Shown here piece after piece: positions 43,041 through 52,399 of a stretch of DNA of 64,000 nt. The position numbers were made by a program, and so were the translations under genes. The first letter of the stretch is position 1. Every line of letters begins with the position of its first letter. The notes beneath the pieces are model-generated. The model ran no database searches, was not told where the DNA came from, and saw only the letters and a program-made list of their open reading frames with translations. Origin of the DNA: Afipia sp. (GTDB lineage: Bacteria > Pseudomonadota > Alphaproteobacteria > Rhizobiales > Xanthobacteraceae); assembly GCA_024707075.1 (NCBI GenBank), contig JANQAK010000003.1:1364001-1428000 (forward strand), read 5' to 3'.

Positions 43041-45209
43041 ATGGCTCATTCACAGGACGCAGCCCGCAAGGTTGATTTCGGACAGCAGGCGAAGGCCGAA
43101 GTCCGGAAAATTCTGGATGCGGTGAAAGCGGACAAGCGCAACAGCCTCACAGCGCCGGAAGGCAAGCTGGTCTGCGATGCCTACGGAATTCCGGTTCCGA
43201 AGGAAGGCGTGGCCAAGTCTGCGGCCGATGCAGCGAAACTCGCGACCGGCATGGGATTCCCTGTCGTGATGAAGATCGTCTCCCCCGACATTCTCCACAA
43301 GACCGAAGCCGGCGGCGTAATTGTCGGCGTCAAAACCGCGGCCGAAGCGGAGAAGGCTTACGACACCATTCTGGCGAACGCGAAGAAATACAAAGCCGAT
43401 GCCAAGATCGAGGGCATCCAGGTGCAGCAGATGCTGCTGGGCGGCACGGAAGTCATCGTCGGCTCGATTACCGACGGCTCGTTTGGAAAGCTCGTGGCGT
43501 TCGGTCTCGGCGGCGTTCTCGTCGAAGTGCTGAAGGATGTCACATTCCGCCTTGCACCTGCGACCAATGCCGATGCGCTGTCGATGCTCGACGGCATCCA
43601 GGCTCACGAAATGCTCAATGGCGTTCGCGGGGGCGATCCTGTCAACCGCGAAGCCCTTGCGGAGATCATCGTCAACGTCTCGCAGCTTGTCAGCGACTTC
43701 CCGGAAATCGTCGAACTCGATCTCAATCCGGTGTTCGCGACCAAGAAAGATGCGATTGCCGCCGACGTGCGGATCGTCGTCGACTTCGACTACAAGCCGC
43801 GCCCCGCGCCGCGCTCGAACGAAGAAATCGTCACCGCGATGAACCGCATCATGATGCCGAAGGCCGTCGCCGTGATCGGCGCCTCGGCTGAAGCCGGCAA
43901 GATCGGCAACTCGGTGATGAAGAACCTCATCAACGGCGGTTACAAGGGCCAGATCTACCCGATCCATCCCAAGGCGGATGAGATCATGGGCATCAAGGCC
44001 TACAAGAGCGTCAAGGATGTGCCGGGCGTTATCGACACCGCCGTATTCGCAATCCCTGCGAAGCTCGTCGCCGCCGCGCTCATCGAATGCGGCGAGAAGA
44101 AAATTCCCGGCGCCGTTCTGATCCCGTCGGGCTTCGCCGAAGCCAACGAGCCTGCGTTGCAGGAAGAAATCGTCGAGATCGGCAAGAAGTACAATGTGCG
44201 TCTGATGGGCCCGAACATCTACGGCTTCTATTATACGCCAGCCAATCTCTGCGCGACCTTCTGCACGGCCTATGACGTCAAGGGGTCGGCGGCGCTGTCG
44301 TCACAATCCGGCGGCATCGGCATGGCGATCATCGGTTTCTCGCGCTCCGCCAAGATGGGTGTGTCGGCGATTGTCGGTCTCGGCAACAAGTCAGACATCG
44401 ATGAGGACGATCTGCTCGCTTTCTTCGAGCAGGACCCAAACACCACGATCATCGCGCAGCATTGCGAAGATCTGAAGGACGGCCGTGCCTTCGCGGAAGC
44501 CGCCAAGCGCGTCTCCAAGAAGAAGCCGGTGGTTGTTCTGAAGGCGGGCCGGACGTCGGCAGGCGCCAAGGCGGCCTCGTCGCACACCGGCGCGCTCGCT
44601 GGCAACGACAAGATCTATGAGGACGTGCTCAAGCAGTCCGGCGTGATCCGCGCCCGCTCACTGCGACAGCTTCTCGAGTTCGCGCGCGGCATTCCCGTGC
44701 TGCCAACGCCGAAGGGCGAGAACGTGCTCATCATCACCGGCGCAGGCGGATCGGGCGTGCTTCTGTCGGACGCCGTTGTCGATAACGGGCTGTCGCTGAT
44801 GGCGATGCCGCCGGACCTCGATGCAGCGTTCCGCAAATTCATTCCGCCGTTTGGCGCGGCCGGAAATCCGGTGGACATCACTGGCGGCGAACCACCGATC
44901 ACCTACGTCAACACGGTGAAGCTCGGCCTCACCGACGATCGGATTCATTCGCTGATCCTCGGCTACTGGCACACCATCGTCACGCCGCCGATGGTGTTCG
45001 CCAAAAACATGGTCGAAGTGAAGAACGAGATGAAGGCCAAGGGCATAGACAAGCCGATGGTCGCCTCACTGGCCGGCGACGTCGAAGTCGAGGAAGCCGC
45101 CGAATATCTCTACCAGAACGGCATCCCGGCCTACGCCTACTCCACCGAGCTTCCAGTCGAAGTGCTCGGTGCAAAATACAAGTGGGCGCGCGGCGCAGGC
45201 CTTCTGTAA
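43041..45209 (+). CDS. ADP-forming acyl-CoA ligase (acetate-CoA ligase family), ATP-grasp first
   Basis: 722 residues. A fused NDP-forming acyl-CoA synthetase. The ATP-grasp (beta) domain is N-terminal (about 30-245: APEGKLVCDAYGIPVPKEG, VVMKIVSPDILHKTEAGGVIVGV, VELDLNPVFATKKD). The CoA-binding and ligase (alpha) domains follow (MPKAVAVIGASAEAGKIGNSVMKNLINGGYKGQIYPIHPKADEI; SSQSGGIGMAI; phospho-His in ASSHTGALAGND; GAGGSGVLLSDA). The ribosome-binding site AGGAGGAAG precedes ATG 43041. Divergent from gntR-oxc-frc with shared operators, so a CoA-thioester role for oxalate, formate or a related acid is likely; substrate unproven. Confidence 0.88.
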   Translation: MAHSQDAARKVDFGQQAKAEVRKILDAVKADKRNSLTAPEGKLVCDAYGIPVPKEGVAKSAADAAKLATGMGFPVVMKIVSPDILHKTEAGGVIVGVKTAAEAEKAYDTILANAKKYKADAKIEGIQVQQMLLGGTEVIVGSITDGSFGKLVAFGLGGVLVEVLKDVTFRLAPATNADALSMLDGIQAHEMLNGVRGGDPVNREALAEIIVNVSQLVSDFPEIVELDLNPVFATKKDAIAADVRIVVDFDYKPRPAPRSNEEIVTAMNRIMMPKAVAVIGASAEAGKIGNSVMKNLINGGYKGQIYPIHPKADEIMGIKAYKSVKDVPGVIDTAVFAIPAKLVAAALIECGEKKIPGAVLIPSGFAEANEPALQEEIVEIGKKYNVRLMGPNIYGFYYTPANLCATFCTAYDVKGSAALSSQSGGIGMAIIGFSRSAKMGVSAIVGLGNKSDIDEDDLLAFFEQDPNTTIIAQHCEDLKDGRAFAEAAKRVSKKKPVVVLKAGRTSAGAKAASSHTGALAGNDKIYEDVLKQSGVIRARSLRQLLEFARGIPVLPTPKGENVLIITGAGGSGVLLSDAVVDNGLSLMAMPPDLDAAFRKFIPPFGAAGNPVDITGGEPPITYVNTVKLGLTDDRIHSLILGYWHTIVTPPMVFAKNMVEVKNEMKAKGIDKPMVASLAGDVEVEEAAEYLYQNGIPAYAYSTELPVEVLGAKYKWARGAGLL

Positions 45210-45219
45210 GTCCAATAAC

Positions 45220-45247
45220 GGGTGCCGCCCTCATAGGCGGCACCCGC
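45220..45247 (+). terminator. Terminator of the ligase gene
   Basis: CGGGTGCCGCC-CTCATA-GGCGGCACCCG, 10 bp after the stop at 45209, followed by CCCTCTTTG. Confidence 0.75.
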
Positions 45248-45325
45248 CCTCTTTGTAAGCAAGCAAGCAAGAAACCAAGCCGGCGCAAAGCAACCTTCAC
45301 ACCACGTCTGCGGGAGTGGGTAGCG

Positions 45326-46177
45326 ATGACAAAAGATCCCATTCGCCGAAGGCACGTCGAGCCCCGCTCCGCGCCTCAACATGACACAGACATCAAGGAC
45401 GGCGGCGTGCAGTCGGTGGACCGCGCGATGCTGCTGATCGAGACGCTGGCGGAGGACGACGAAGGCTATCGCCTGACGGATCTGGCGATTCGTACGGGTC
45501 TTTCGCCTTCGACCATCCATCGCCTGCTGACGACGCTGGAAAAGCGGCGCTTCGTGCAGTTCGACCGTGAGCAATCCATATGGCACATCGGCGCGCAGAG
45601 CTTCGCGGTCGGCGCGACATTCGCCCGCCGCCGCAACTTCGTGACCCAGGCCATGCCGTTTCTGCGCAAGCTCCGCGACCAGACACGCGAAACCGCAAAT
45701 CTCGCCGTGGTCGACGACGGCGCAATGGTGATCCTGACCCGTGTCGAAAGCCGCGAAATCATGCGGTCCGTGACAAAAGTCGGCGGTCGCGCGCCGATGG
45801 TGGCGTCGGGCCTCGGCAAGGCACTGCTGTCAACGTATCCCGAAGAGGATGTATTCGCGGTCATCCGCCGCGAAGGCATGCCGCGGCTGACCTCGAAATC
45901 CATCGTCCGGGCCGGCGACTTGTGCAAGTCGCTCCATGATATTCGCAAGCGCGGCTATTCGGTTGACGATGAGGAAGCTCAGGTCGGCCTGCGCTGCGTG
46001 TCGGCGGTGGTGTATGACGATCGCAGCGAGCCGCTCGCGGCGATTTCGGTGTCGGGCAAGGCGTCCCGCGTTCCCGACGATCGTCTGCCGGTGCTTGGCA
46101 AGTTCGTGCAGGAGGTCGCCGTCGAGATGACACATGCTCTTGGCGGCACGATGCCGGAGACCGCAAAAACATCTTGA
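45326..46177 (+). CDS. IclR family transcriptional regulator
   Basis: 283 residues from ATG 45326 (ribosome-binding region GGGAGTGGG). N-terminal winged helix: VQSVDRAMLLIETLAEDDEGYRLTDLAIRTGLSPSTIHRLLTTLEKRRFVQFD. C-terminal IclR effector domain: RRNFVTQAMPFLRKLRDQTRETANLAVVDDGAMVILTRVES...GRAPMVASGLGKALLSTYPEE...GLRCVSAVVYDD. It sits directly upstream of gcl-hyi-glxR and is the probable glyoxylate-responsive regulator of that operon, in the manner of AllR; the palindrome at 46235 is its likely site. Confidence 0.87.
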   Translation: MTKDPIRRRHVEPRSAPQHDTDIKDGGVQSVDRAMLLIETLAEDDEGYRLTDLAIRTGLSPSTIHRLLTTLEKRRFVQFDREQSIWHIGAQSFAVGATFARRRNFVTQAMPFLRKLRDQTRETANLAVVDDGAMVILTRVESREIMRSVTKVGGRAPMVASGLGKALLSTYPEEDVFAVIRREGMPRLTSKSIVRAGDLCKSLHDIRKRGYSVDDEEAQVGLRCVSAVVYDDRSEPLAAISVSGKASRVPDDRLPVLGKFVQEVAVEMTHALGGTMPETAKTS

Positions 46178-46234
46178 CACCTTTCATCCCGGCATTGGCC
46201 TAATCACCTGTTTTTGCGCAACTTTCATTATCAC

Positions 46235-46249
46235 TTCCGCCTAGCGGAA
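46235..46249 (+). promoter_or_regulatory. Putative IclR operator upstream of gcl
   Basis: Perfect palindrome TTCCGC-CTA-GCGGAA, 76 bp before the gcl start codon. The TTCCG/CGGAA arms resemble operators of IclR-type regulators of allantoin and glyoxylate genes. No other copy was noticed in this window. Confidence 0.6.
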
Positions 46250-46324
46250 AACAAATTCAGTCGCATTGAGAACGCCCACCCTCGCCCTGATGATCGCTCC
46301 GAACCCATATGATCGGAGGCTGAC

Positions 46325-48124
46325 ATGGCGAAGATGCGGGCAATCGATGCAGCAGTGCGCATTCTGGAAAAGGAAGGCGTCGTCTGCGCGTTCGGCGTGC
46401 CGGGCGCTGCGATCAATCCGCTGTATTCGGCGCTGAAGAAGCGCGGATCGATCAATCATATTCTGGCGCGCCACGTCGAAGGCGCATCGCACATGGCCGA
46501 GGGCTATACGCGTGCCAAGGCCGGCAATATCGGCGTCTGCATCGGCACCTCCGGTCCGGCCGGCACCGATATGATCACCGGTCTCTACTCCGCCATTGCG
46601 GATTCGATCCCAATCCTGTGCATCACTGGACAAGCCCCCCGCGCGCGCCTGTATAAAGAAGACTTTCAGGCCATCGATATCGAGTCAATCGCCAAGCCCG
46701 TGACGAAATGGGCGGTCACCGTGCGCGAGCCCGCGCTGGTTCCGCGCGTTTTCAGCCAGGCCTTCCACATCATGCGCTCCGGCCGTCCCGGCCCGGTGCT
46801 GATCGATCTGCCGCTGGACGTGCAACTCGCCGAGATCGAATTCGACGACGAGACCTACGAGCCGCTGCCGGTCTACAAGCCCGCCGCCACGCGCAAGCAG
46901 ATCGAGAAAGCGCTGGAGATACTCAACACCGCCGAGCGGCCGCTGATTGTCGCAGGTGGTGGCGTCATCAACGCCGATGCGTCCGACCTTCTCGTGGCGT
47001 TTGCCGAGATCGTCAACGTTCCCGTGGTGCCGACGCTGATGGGCTGGGGCGCGATCCCGGACGATCATGTCCTGATGGCCGGAATGGTCGGCCTTCAGAC
47101 CAGCCATCGCTATGGCAACGCCACCATGCTGGAGTCCGATTTCGTGCTCGGCATCGGCAACCGCTGGGCCAATCGCCACACCGGATCGATCGAGACCTAT
47201 ACCAAGGGGCGCACCTTCGTGCATATCGATATCGAGCCGACACAGATCGGCCGCGTGTTCAATCCGGACTTCGGCATCGTCTCCGACGCCAAAGCTGCGC
47301 TGGAATTGTTCGTCGCGGTAGCAAAAGAATGGCGCAAGGCCGGCAAGTTGAAAGAGCGGCAAGCGTGGCCCTCCGCGTGCCAGGATCGCAAGCGCACGAT
47401 GCTGCGCAAGAGTCATTTCGATAATATCCCGATCAAGCCGCAGCGCGTCTATGAGGAGATGAGCAAGGCGTTTGGGCGCGACACCTGCTATGTCAGTGTG
47501 ATCGGATTGTCGCAGATTGCCGGCGCGCAGTTCCTCGGCGTCTACAAGCCACGCAACTGGATCAATGCCGGTCAGGCCGGGCCGCTGGGCTGGACCCTCC
47601 CCGCCGCGCTTGGCGTTCGCGCTGCCGATCCCGGTCGTGAGATCGTCGCGCTTTCAGGCGACTACGATTTCCAGTTCCTGATCGAGGAACTGGCCGTCGG
47701 CGCACAGTTCAAGCTGCCCTACATCCATGTCGTCGTGAACAACTCATATCTGGGCCTGATCCGTCAGGCGCAGCGCGGCTTCGACATGGATTACCACGTG
47801 CAACTGTCATTCGAGAACATCAACGCGCCGGAGCTTGGCGTGTACGGCGTTGATCACGTTGCTGTCGCCGAAGGCCCCGGCTGCAAGGCGATCCGGGTGA
47901 CTCACCCTGACGATGCCCAAGCCGCGTTCGCGACAGCGCGCGAGATGATGGCGGAATATCGCGTTCCCGTCGTCGTCGAGTTCATTCTCGAACGCGTCAC
48001 CAACATCGCGATGGGCACCGAGATCGATAACATCGTCGAATTCGAGGAGATGCTGGACCTTCCGCTCGACGACACACCGGCCAGTCCGGAAAAGATGCCT
48101 CGCGGCAAGCTGCTGCCGGTTTGA
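46325..48124 (+). CDS. gcl: Glyoxylate carboligase (tartronate-semialdehyde synthase)
   Basis: 599 residues. ThDP- and FAD-dependent enzyme joining two glyoxylates into tartronate semialdehyde and CO2. The usual ThDP-activating Glu is replaced by Val51 ([18 protein letters not shown]), the hallmark of Gcl. ThDP/Mg motif [31 protein letters not shown]-terminal words [20 protein letters not shown] match the family. First gene of gcl-hyi-glxR; hyi follows after 39 bp. Cytosolic. Confidence 0.96.
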   Translation: MAKMRAIDAAVRILEKEGVVCAFGVPGAAINPLYSALKKRGSINHILARHVEGASHMAEGYTRAKAGNIGVCIGTSGPAGTDMITGLYSAIADSIPILCITGQAPRARLYKEDFQAIDIESIAKPVTKWAVTVREPALVPRVFSQAFHIMRSGRPGPVLIDLPLDVQLAEIEFDDETYEPLPVYKPAATRKQIEKALEILNTAERPLIVAGGGVINADASDLLVAFAEIVNVPVVPTLMGWGAIPDDHVLMAGMVGLQTSHRYGNATMLESDFVLGIGNRWANRHTGSIETYTKGRTFVHIDIEPTQIGRVFNPDFGIVSDAKAALELFVAVAKEWRKAGKLKERQAWPSACQDRKRTMLRKSHFDNIPIKPQRVYEEMSKAFGRDTCYVSVIGLSQIAGAQFLGVYKPRNWINAGQAGPLGWTLPAALGVRAADPGREIVALSGDYDFQFLIEELAVGAQFKLPYIHVVVNNSYLGLIRQAQRGFDMDYHVQLSFENINAPELGVYGVDHVAVAEGPGCKAIRVTHPDDAQAAFATAREMMAEYRVPVVVEFILERVTNIAMGTEIDNIVEFEEMLDLPLDDTPASPEKMPRGKLLPV

Positions 48125-48163
48125 ATCCCGCATCGCAGAACAACAAGACAAGGACATTTCGCC

Positions 48164-48949
48164 GTGCCGAAATTCGCAGCCAACCTGACGATGCTGTTCA
48201 ACGAATTGCCGTTCCTCGATCGCTTCGCCGCGGCCAGGGCCGCAGGATTCAGTGGGGTCGAGTATCTGTTCCCCTACGACTTTGAGAAAAGCGTGCTGGG
48301 CGAGCAGTTGCAGCGGCACGGGCTGACCCAGGTGCTGCACAATCTGCCCGCAGGCAACTGGAGCGCAGGCGAGCGAGGCATCACGATCTTTTCAGATCGC
48401 ATCGATGAATTCCGGGATGGCGTACACCGCGCCATTGACTATGCGAAGGCGCTGGACTGCCGCCAGGTCAATTGCCTCGCCGGGATTGCGCCGGCAGGCG
48501 CCGATCCCTCGGAGCTTCGCAATGTTCTGGTCGAAAATCTCCGCTACGCTGCGGATGCCCTTGCAAAGCAGCACATCAAGCTGCTGATCGAGCCGATCAA
48601 CACCCGCGATATTCCCGGCTTCTTCCTCACAGGGACGGAACAGGCAGTCCAGATTATTTCCGAAGTCGGGTCCAAAAACCTCTTCATCCAGTATGACATC
48701 TATCACATGCAGATCATGGAGAGCGATCTCGCCCTTACCATGAAAAAGCATCTCGATCGCATTGCACACATCCAGGTGGCCGATAATCCCGGCCGCAATG
48801 AACCCGGTACCGGCGAAATCAACTACCCCTTTCTCTTTCGCACCCTCGACGAGATCGGCTATCGTGGCTGGATCGGCTGCGAATACAAGCCGAAGACCAC
48901 CACCGTCGAAGGTCTCGGTTGGTACGCGCCGCATACGGTCGACGCGTAA
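48164..48949 (+). CDS. hyi: Hydroxypyruvate isomerase
   Basis: 261 residues, GTG start at 48164. Interconverts hydroxypyruvate and tartronate semialdehyde. TIM-barrel AP-endonuclease family 2 fold: PKFAANLTMLFNELPFLDRFAAARAAGFSGVEYLFPYDF, metal ligands in LLIEPINTRDIPGFFL, QYDIYHMQIMESDL, HIQVADNPGRNEPGTGEINY and GCEYKPK. Between gcl and glxR, so the operon can handle both glyoxylate and hydroxypyruvate. Confidence 0.94.
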   Translation: MPKFAANLTMLFNELPFLDRFAAARAAGFSGVEYLFPYDFEKSVLGEQLQRHGLTQVLHNLPAGNWSAGERGITIFSDRIDEFRDGVHRAIDYAKALDCRQVNCLAGIAPAGADPSELRNVLVENLRYAADALAKQHIKLLIEPINTRDIPGFFLTGTEQAVQIISEVGSKNLFIQYDIYHMQIMESDLALTMKKHLDRIAHIQVADNPGRNEPGTGEINYPFLFRTLDEIGYRGWIGCEYKPKTTTVEGLGWYAPHTVDA

Positions 48950-48971
48950 TCAAAAAAGAAGGGAAGGAAGA

Positions 48972-49859
48972 ATGACCGATATCGGTTTCATCGGGCTTGG
49001 AATCATGGGACGTCCCATGGCAGGCCACCTGCAAGCCGCAGGGCATCGTCTGCATGTGCTGGAGACGTCTGCCGCGGCGAAGGATCTGGTTGCCGCCGGC
49101 GCAATCGCCTGCAAGTCCGGCAAGGAGATCGCGGAAAAATCCAGCATCGTGATCACCATGGTGCCGGATACTCCGGACGTAGAGGCCGTGCTCTTCAAAT
49201 CCGGCGGCGTCGCGGAAGGGCTGTCAAAAGGCAAGACCGTTGTCGACATGAGTTCGATCTCGCCGATTGCCACCAAGGAGTTTGCAAAGAAGGTCAACGC
49301 GCTCGGTTCCGATTATCTCGACGCGCCGGTTTCCGGGGGCGAAGTCGGCGCCAAGGCGGCCTCACTGACCATCATGGTGGGCGGACCGCAGAAAGCGTTC
49401 GAAGCAGTCAAGCCGCTGTTCGAGAAGATGGGAAAGAACATCACACTCATCGGCGGCAACGGCGATGGCCGGACGACAAAGGTCGCCAATCAGATTATTG
49501 TCGCGCTGACCATCGAAGCTGTTGCCGAAGGCCTGCTGTTCGCCTCGAAGGCGGGAGCCGATCCGGCGCTGGTGCGGCAGGCGTTGATGGGCGGGCTTGC
49601 CACCTCGCGCATTCTTGAGTTGCACGGCGAGCGCATGATCAAACGAACATTCAATCCGGGCTTCCGGATTGAATTGCATCAGAAGGATTTGAACCTCGCA
49701 TTGGAAGGCGCGCGGGCGCTCGGATGGTCGCTGCCGAACACGTCGATGGCCCAGCAGCTCTTCAATTCCTGCACGGCGCAAGGCGGCAAGGCGTGGGATC
49801 ACTCCGCCATGGTGAAAGCACTGGAAACTATGGCCAACCACGAAGTCGCGAAAGCATGA
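48972..49859 (+). CDS. glxR: 2-hydroxy-3-oxopropionate (tartronate semialdehyde) reductase
   Basis: 295 residues, 22 bp after hyi, ribosome-binding site GGGAAGGAAG. Reduces tartronate semialdehyde to D-glycerate with NAD(P)H. Rossmann motif IGFIGLGIMGRPMAGHLQAAGH, substrate motif DAPVSGGEVGAK, catalytic Lys in GDGRTTKVANQIIVA, and KDLNLALEGARALG near the C terminus. Last gene of the operon; a glycerate kinase is not in the window. Confidence 0.94.
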   Translation: MTDIGFIGLGIMGRPMAGHLQAAGHRLHVLETSAAAKDLVAAGAIACKSGKEIAEKSSIVITMVPDTPDVEAVLFKSGGVAEGLSKGKTVVDMSSISPIATKEFAKKVNALGSDYLDAPVSGGEVGAKAASLTIMVGGPQKAFEAVKPLFEKMGKNITLIGGNGDGRTTKVANQIIVALTIEAVAEGLLFASKAGADPALVRQALMGGLATSRILELHGERMIKRTFNPGFRIELHQKDLNLALEGARALGWSLPNTSMAQQLFNSCTAQGGKAWDHSAMVKALETMANHEVAKA

Positions 49860-49935
49860 TGTTAACGCAAGCTACAGCCTTCGATAAGCCAAAAGCGAGG
49901 CAACGGGGCTGATGCAGTTTATTTTGTCGGATTCT

Positions 49936-49972
49936 ACCACGGCGGGCCTCAGCGGTCCGCCGTGGTTCTTTT
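49936..49972 (+). terminator. Terminator of gcl-hyi-glxR
   Basis: ACCACGGCGG (49936-49945) / CCGCCGTGGT (49957-49966) followed by TCTTTT. Confidence 0.85.
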
Positions 49973-50106
49973 GTTCCGCATCCGCCGCTTACTGCGGCGA
50001 CCAATAACGCTTCGATCGTTCGATTCACTATTCGACGAATTGCCCCTTGGCTGCCCCCCAATTTCCGGCTTGAATTGGTTGGCTAGCAGTCCATCGGGGA
50101 GAGAAC

Positions 50107-50547
50107 ATGGCCGGAACCACACCGTCATTTATAGACATGCTTCGGAAGTTCGGCTCCGACCTCAACCTGCCGAGACTCCAGATCGACAAGGTTATCGAGA
50201 GCCACCGCAGGAATATCGAAGCAATCGGAAGTTCGGCGGGAGCCTTGTCCGACGGCGCGAAGTCGATCGCGGAAAAGCAACGGGAAGTCATCGAGAGCAT
50301 GCTCCGCGAAGCCTCGACGATGGTCCGGGACTTCAAGCCAGATGGCGGCGTGGCGACGATCATTCCGCGACAGGTTGAATTTGCCAGAAAGGCCTTCGAT
50401 TTCACCGTCCAGAACACGCGCGAAATTGCCGAGCTCGCCAATAAATCGACGGCTGAAGCACTGAAGATTCTTCAGGACCGCATGCAAACCGGTTTGACGG
50501 AAATCCGCGAGAGCGTCGCCAAGGGATCGTCGGAAGACCGATCCTGA
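50107..50547 (+). CDS. Phasin family protein
   Basis: 146 residues, nearly all amphipathic helix (KVIESHRRNIEAIGSSAGALSDGAKSIAEKQREVIESMLREASTMVRDF; FARKAFDFTVQNTREIAELANKSTAEALKILQDRM), the phasin 2 pattern. Coats polyhydroxyalkanoate granules or acts as a granule-associated chaperone. It has GGGGAGAGAAC before ATG 50107. It lies between the glyoxylate operon terminator and the cox cluster, with no polymer-synthesis genes nearby. Confidence 0.8.
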   Translation: MAGTTPSFIDMLRKFGSDLNLPRLQIDKVIESHRRNIEAIGSSAGALSDGAKSIAEKQREVIESMLREASTMVRDFKPDGGVATIIPRQVEFARKAFDFTVQNTREIAELANKSTAEALKILQDRMQTGLTEIRESVAKGSSEDRS

Positions 50548-50606
50548 TCTGAACGCACAACCGCGATTGGCTGCCACAGCAAGTTGAACGCTCTCTGGAG
50601 AAATCC

Positions 50607-50906
50607 ATGATTGTTGTGACAGGCGATGCGCCCGCCAAATCCGATACGTTCGACGAGGTTCGCAGGTTAAGCCTGGAGCACGTTCATCGTTCTCGCACTG
50701 AGCCTGGCTGCATTTCACACGCGGTGCATATCAACTGCGAAAATCCGCTTCGCCTCGTCTTCCTTGAGCAATGGGCAGACAAGCAGGCTCTGATGACTCA
50801 TTTCCAAGTCCCCGCGTCCAGAACATTCGTAAAGGCACTGCGCAGCCTGCTGGCTGAACCGGCGACAATCCATATCTACGACACGACGCTGCTGAAAATA
50901 CCGTAG
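50607..50906 (+). CDS. Antibiotic biosynthesis monooxygenase (ABM) domain protein
   Basis: 99 residues. Ferredoxin-like ABM fold: MIVVTGDAPAKSDTFDEVRRLSLEHVHRSRTEPGCISHAVHINCENPLRLVFLEQWADKQALMTHFQVPASRTF. The EPGC..H, FLEQWADKQAL and HFQ elements are the family core. Small cofactor-less monooxygenase or quinone/haem-degrading type; substrate unknown. 59 bp after the phasin gene, possibly co-transcribed, and convergent with coxG. Confidence 0.8.
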   Translation: MIVVTGDAPAKSDTFDEVRRLSLEHVHRSRTEPGCISHAVHINCENPLRLVFLEQWADKQALMTHFQVPASRTFVKALRSLLAEPATIHIYDTTLLKIP

Positions 50907-50939
50907 CGCATCTTCAACGACGACCCCGCTGAAGCCATC

Positions 50940-51554
50940 TCAGATTCGCGAGGAGCAGATCGACATCATCAGCGGGTCGTTTTTCGCGTGGACATGGCCA
51001 TTGATGCAGCACCAATGATTGCTAATCACAAGACCAACGGCGACGACGCCGAGTGCACCGGTAATCTTGCCGAGCCAGCCCTTCTTTTCTACAGGTCCTG
51101 TTTCTGGAACAGCCACCGGGCCGACGATGCTGCTGAACTTCTCGAAGAATTCACCCGCAAGTTTTGTGGCGGTCGCGTCGATCAGCCTGCCACCAAGCTG
51201 CGCCAGCTTGCCGCCGACATCCGCCTTCACAGTGTAATGAAGGATGGTCGCTTCACCGTCCGCTTCCAGCTTGACCGCCGCACTGCCTTTCGCAAAGCCG
51301 GCCATGCCTCCGGCGCCCTCGCCCGTAATGGTGTAGCCGTTCGGCGGGTCGAAGTCGGACAGGATCACTTTGCCCGTGAACGAGGCCTTCACGGGACCGA
51401 CCCGCAGCGTGACCCTGGCGGTCATTTCGCTGTCCGAGATTTTATCGATGGATTCGCATCCCGGAATACACTGCTTGAGTACATCGACATCGTTAAGCGC
51501 GGCATAGACCTTCTCGCGCGAGGCTTCGATGCGCTGCGAACCGTTCATGTCCAT
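50940..51554 (-). CDS. coxG: CoxG-like SRPBCC protein
   Basis: 204 residues. START/SRPBCC fold of the CO dehydrogenase subunit G family: MDMNGSQRIEASREKVYAALNDVDVLKQCIPGCESIDKIS, ITGEGAGGMAGFAKGSAAVKLEADGEATILHYTVKADVGGKLAQLGGRLID. The Trp-Lys linker KKGWLGKITGALGVVAVGLVIS suggests a C-terminal membrane tail. CoxG proteins help anchor or supply the enzyme and quinone at the membrane. It overlaps coxF by one base (TGATG). Last gene of this cluster: coxH, coxI and coxK are not found downstream. Confidence 0.88.
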   Translation of the reverse strand: MDMNGSQRIEASREKVYAALNDVDVLKQCIPGCESIDKISDSEMTARVTLRVGPVKASFTGKVILSDFDPPNGYTITGEGAGGMAGFAKGSAAVKLEADGEATILHYTVKADVGGKLAQLGGRLIDATATKLAGEFFEKFSSIVGPVAVPETGPVEKKGWLGKITGALGVVAVGLVISNHWCCINGHVHAKNDPLMMSICSSRI

Positions 51555-52395
51555 CAGAGTTTTCCTTCTTGTTGTTGTTCGGGATGCCGCTGGCCACGCC
51601 GTCGGACCTCGACCATTTCGGCGACGACTGACAGGGCGATTTCATCCGGCGTGATGGCGCCAAGATCGAGGCCGGCCGGGGCGCGGAGGTTTTCCAGTTG
51701 CGCGGGCAGCACGCCCGCGGCCGCAAGCTCGTCCTTCAGCACGGCCGCCTTCTTGCGCGAACCGACGAACGCGACATAGGCCGACGGCGTCGCCAGCGCG
51801 GATTTCAGCGCCGCAGTGTCGCCACGTCCCTGCGTGGAGACGATAACATAGCGGCCATTGCCGCTCTCGGCGGGAATCTCGTAACCATCCACCAGCCTGT
51901 CGGCTTCGCCGAACAGCGCATGATCCGTCACCGGCGCACAGACCGATACGAAGAATCCCATTCGTGGCGCAATAGCCGCGATCGCCACCGCCACCGGCGA
52001 TGCGCCGCAGACATAGAGCTGCGGCCGAGGCAGGATCGGCTCGACGAAAATGTCCATGGTGCCGTGACTCGGGCACATGTTGTTGGCGTAGAGCACACCC
52101 TCATGCGCGTCCCCTGCCTTGAGGCCGTGTTCTTCCAGCACATCCTTCGGCTGCACGCTGATGAGACGCGGCTGGCCGTCCGACAGCGATTGCCGCGCCG
52201 CCTTCAGCACGTTGGGCGCGCGCAGCCGCCGCCGATCCAGCCCGCGGTCATGGTGCCGTCGCCAAGAATGACGGCTTTCGCGCCGGCCTTCGCTGCAGTC
52301 AGGGAAACCGTGCGCACCACGGTCGCCAGGGCGAATGGCTCACCACGCGCCTTCATGTCGTTGACGAGATCGAGCACATCGGGAGCGAGTGTCAT
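51554..52395 (-). pseudogene. coxF: CoxF (XdhC/CoxI family), frameshifted
   Basis: XdhC-type factor thought to help sulfurylate or insert the molybdenum cofactor. ATG 52395 begins MTLAPDVLDLVNDMKARGEP and reads to GWIGGGCAR, where it shifts to a stop. The rest continues in the next frame from NVLKAARQSLSDG, with NNMCPSHGTMDIFVEPI, the Rossmann segment QLYVCGASPVAVAIAAIAPRMGF and a C-terminal CoxI/XdhC domain. Adding one base in the GCGCGC repeat at about 52213-52222 gives 280 residues, which I recall as the CoxF length in A. carboxidovorans. A sequence error is likely. Confidence 0.82.
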
Positions 52396-52399
52396 GGTC

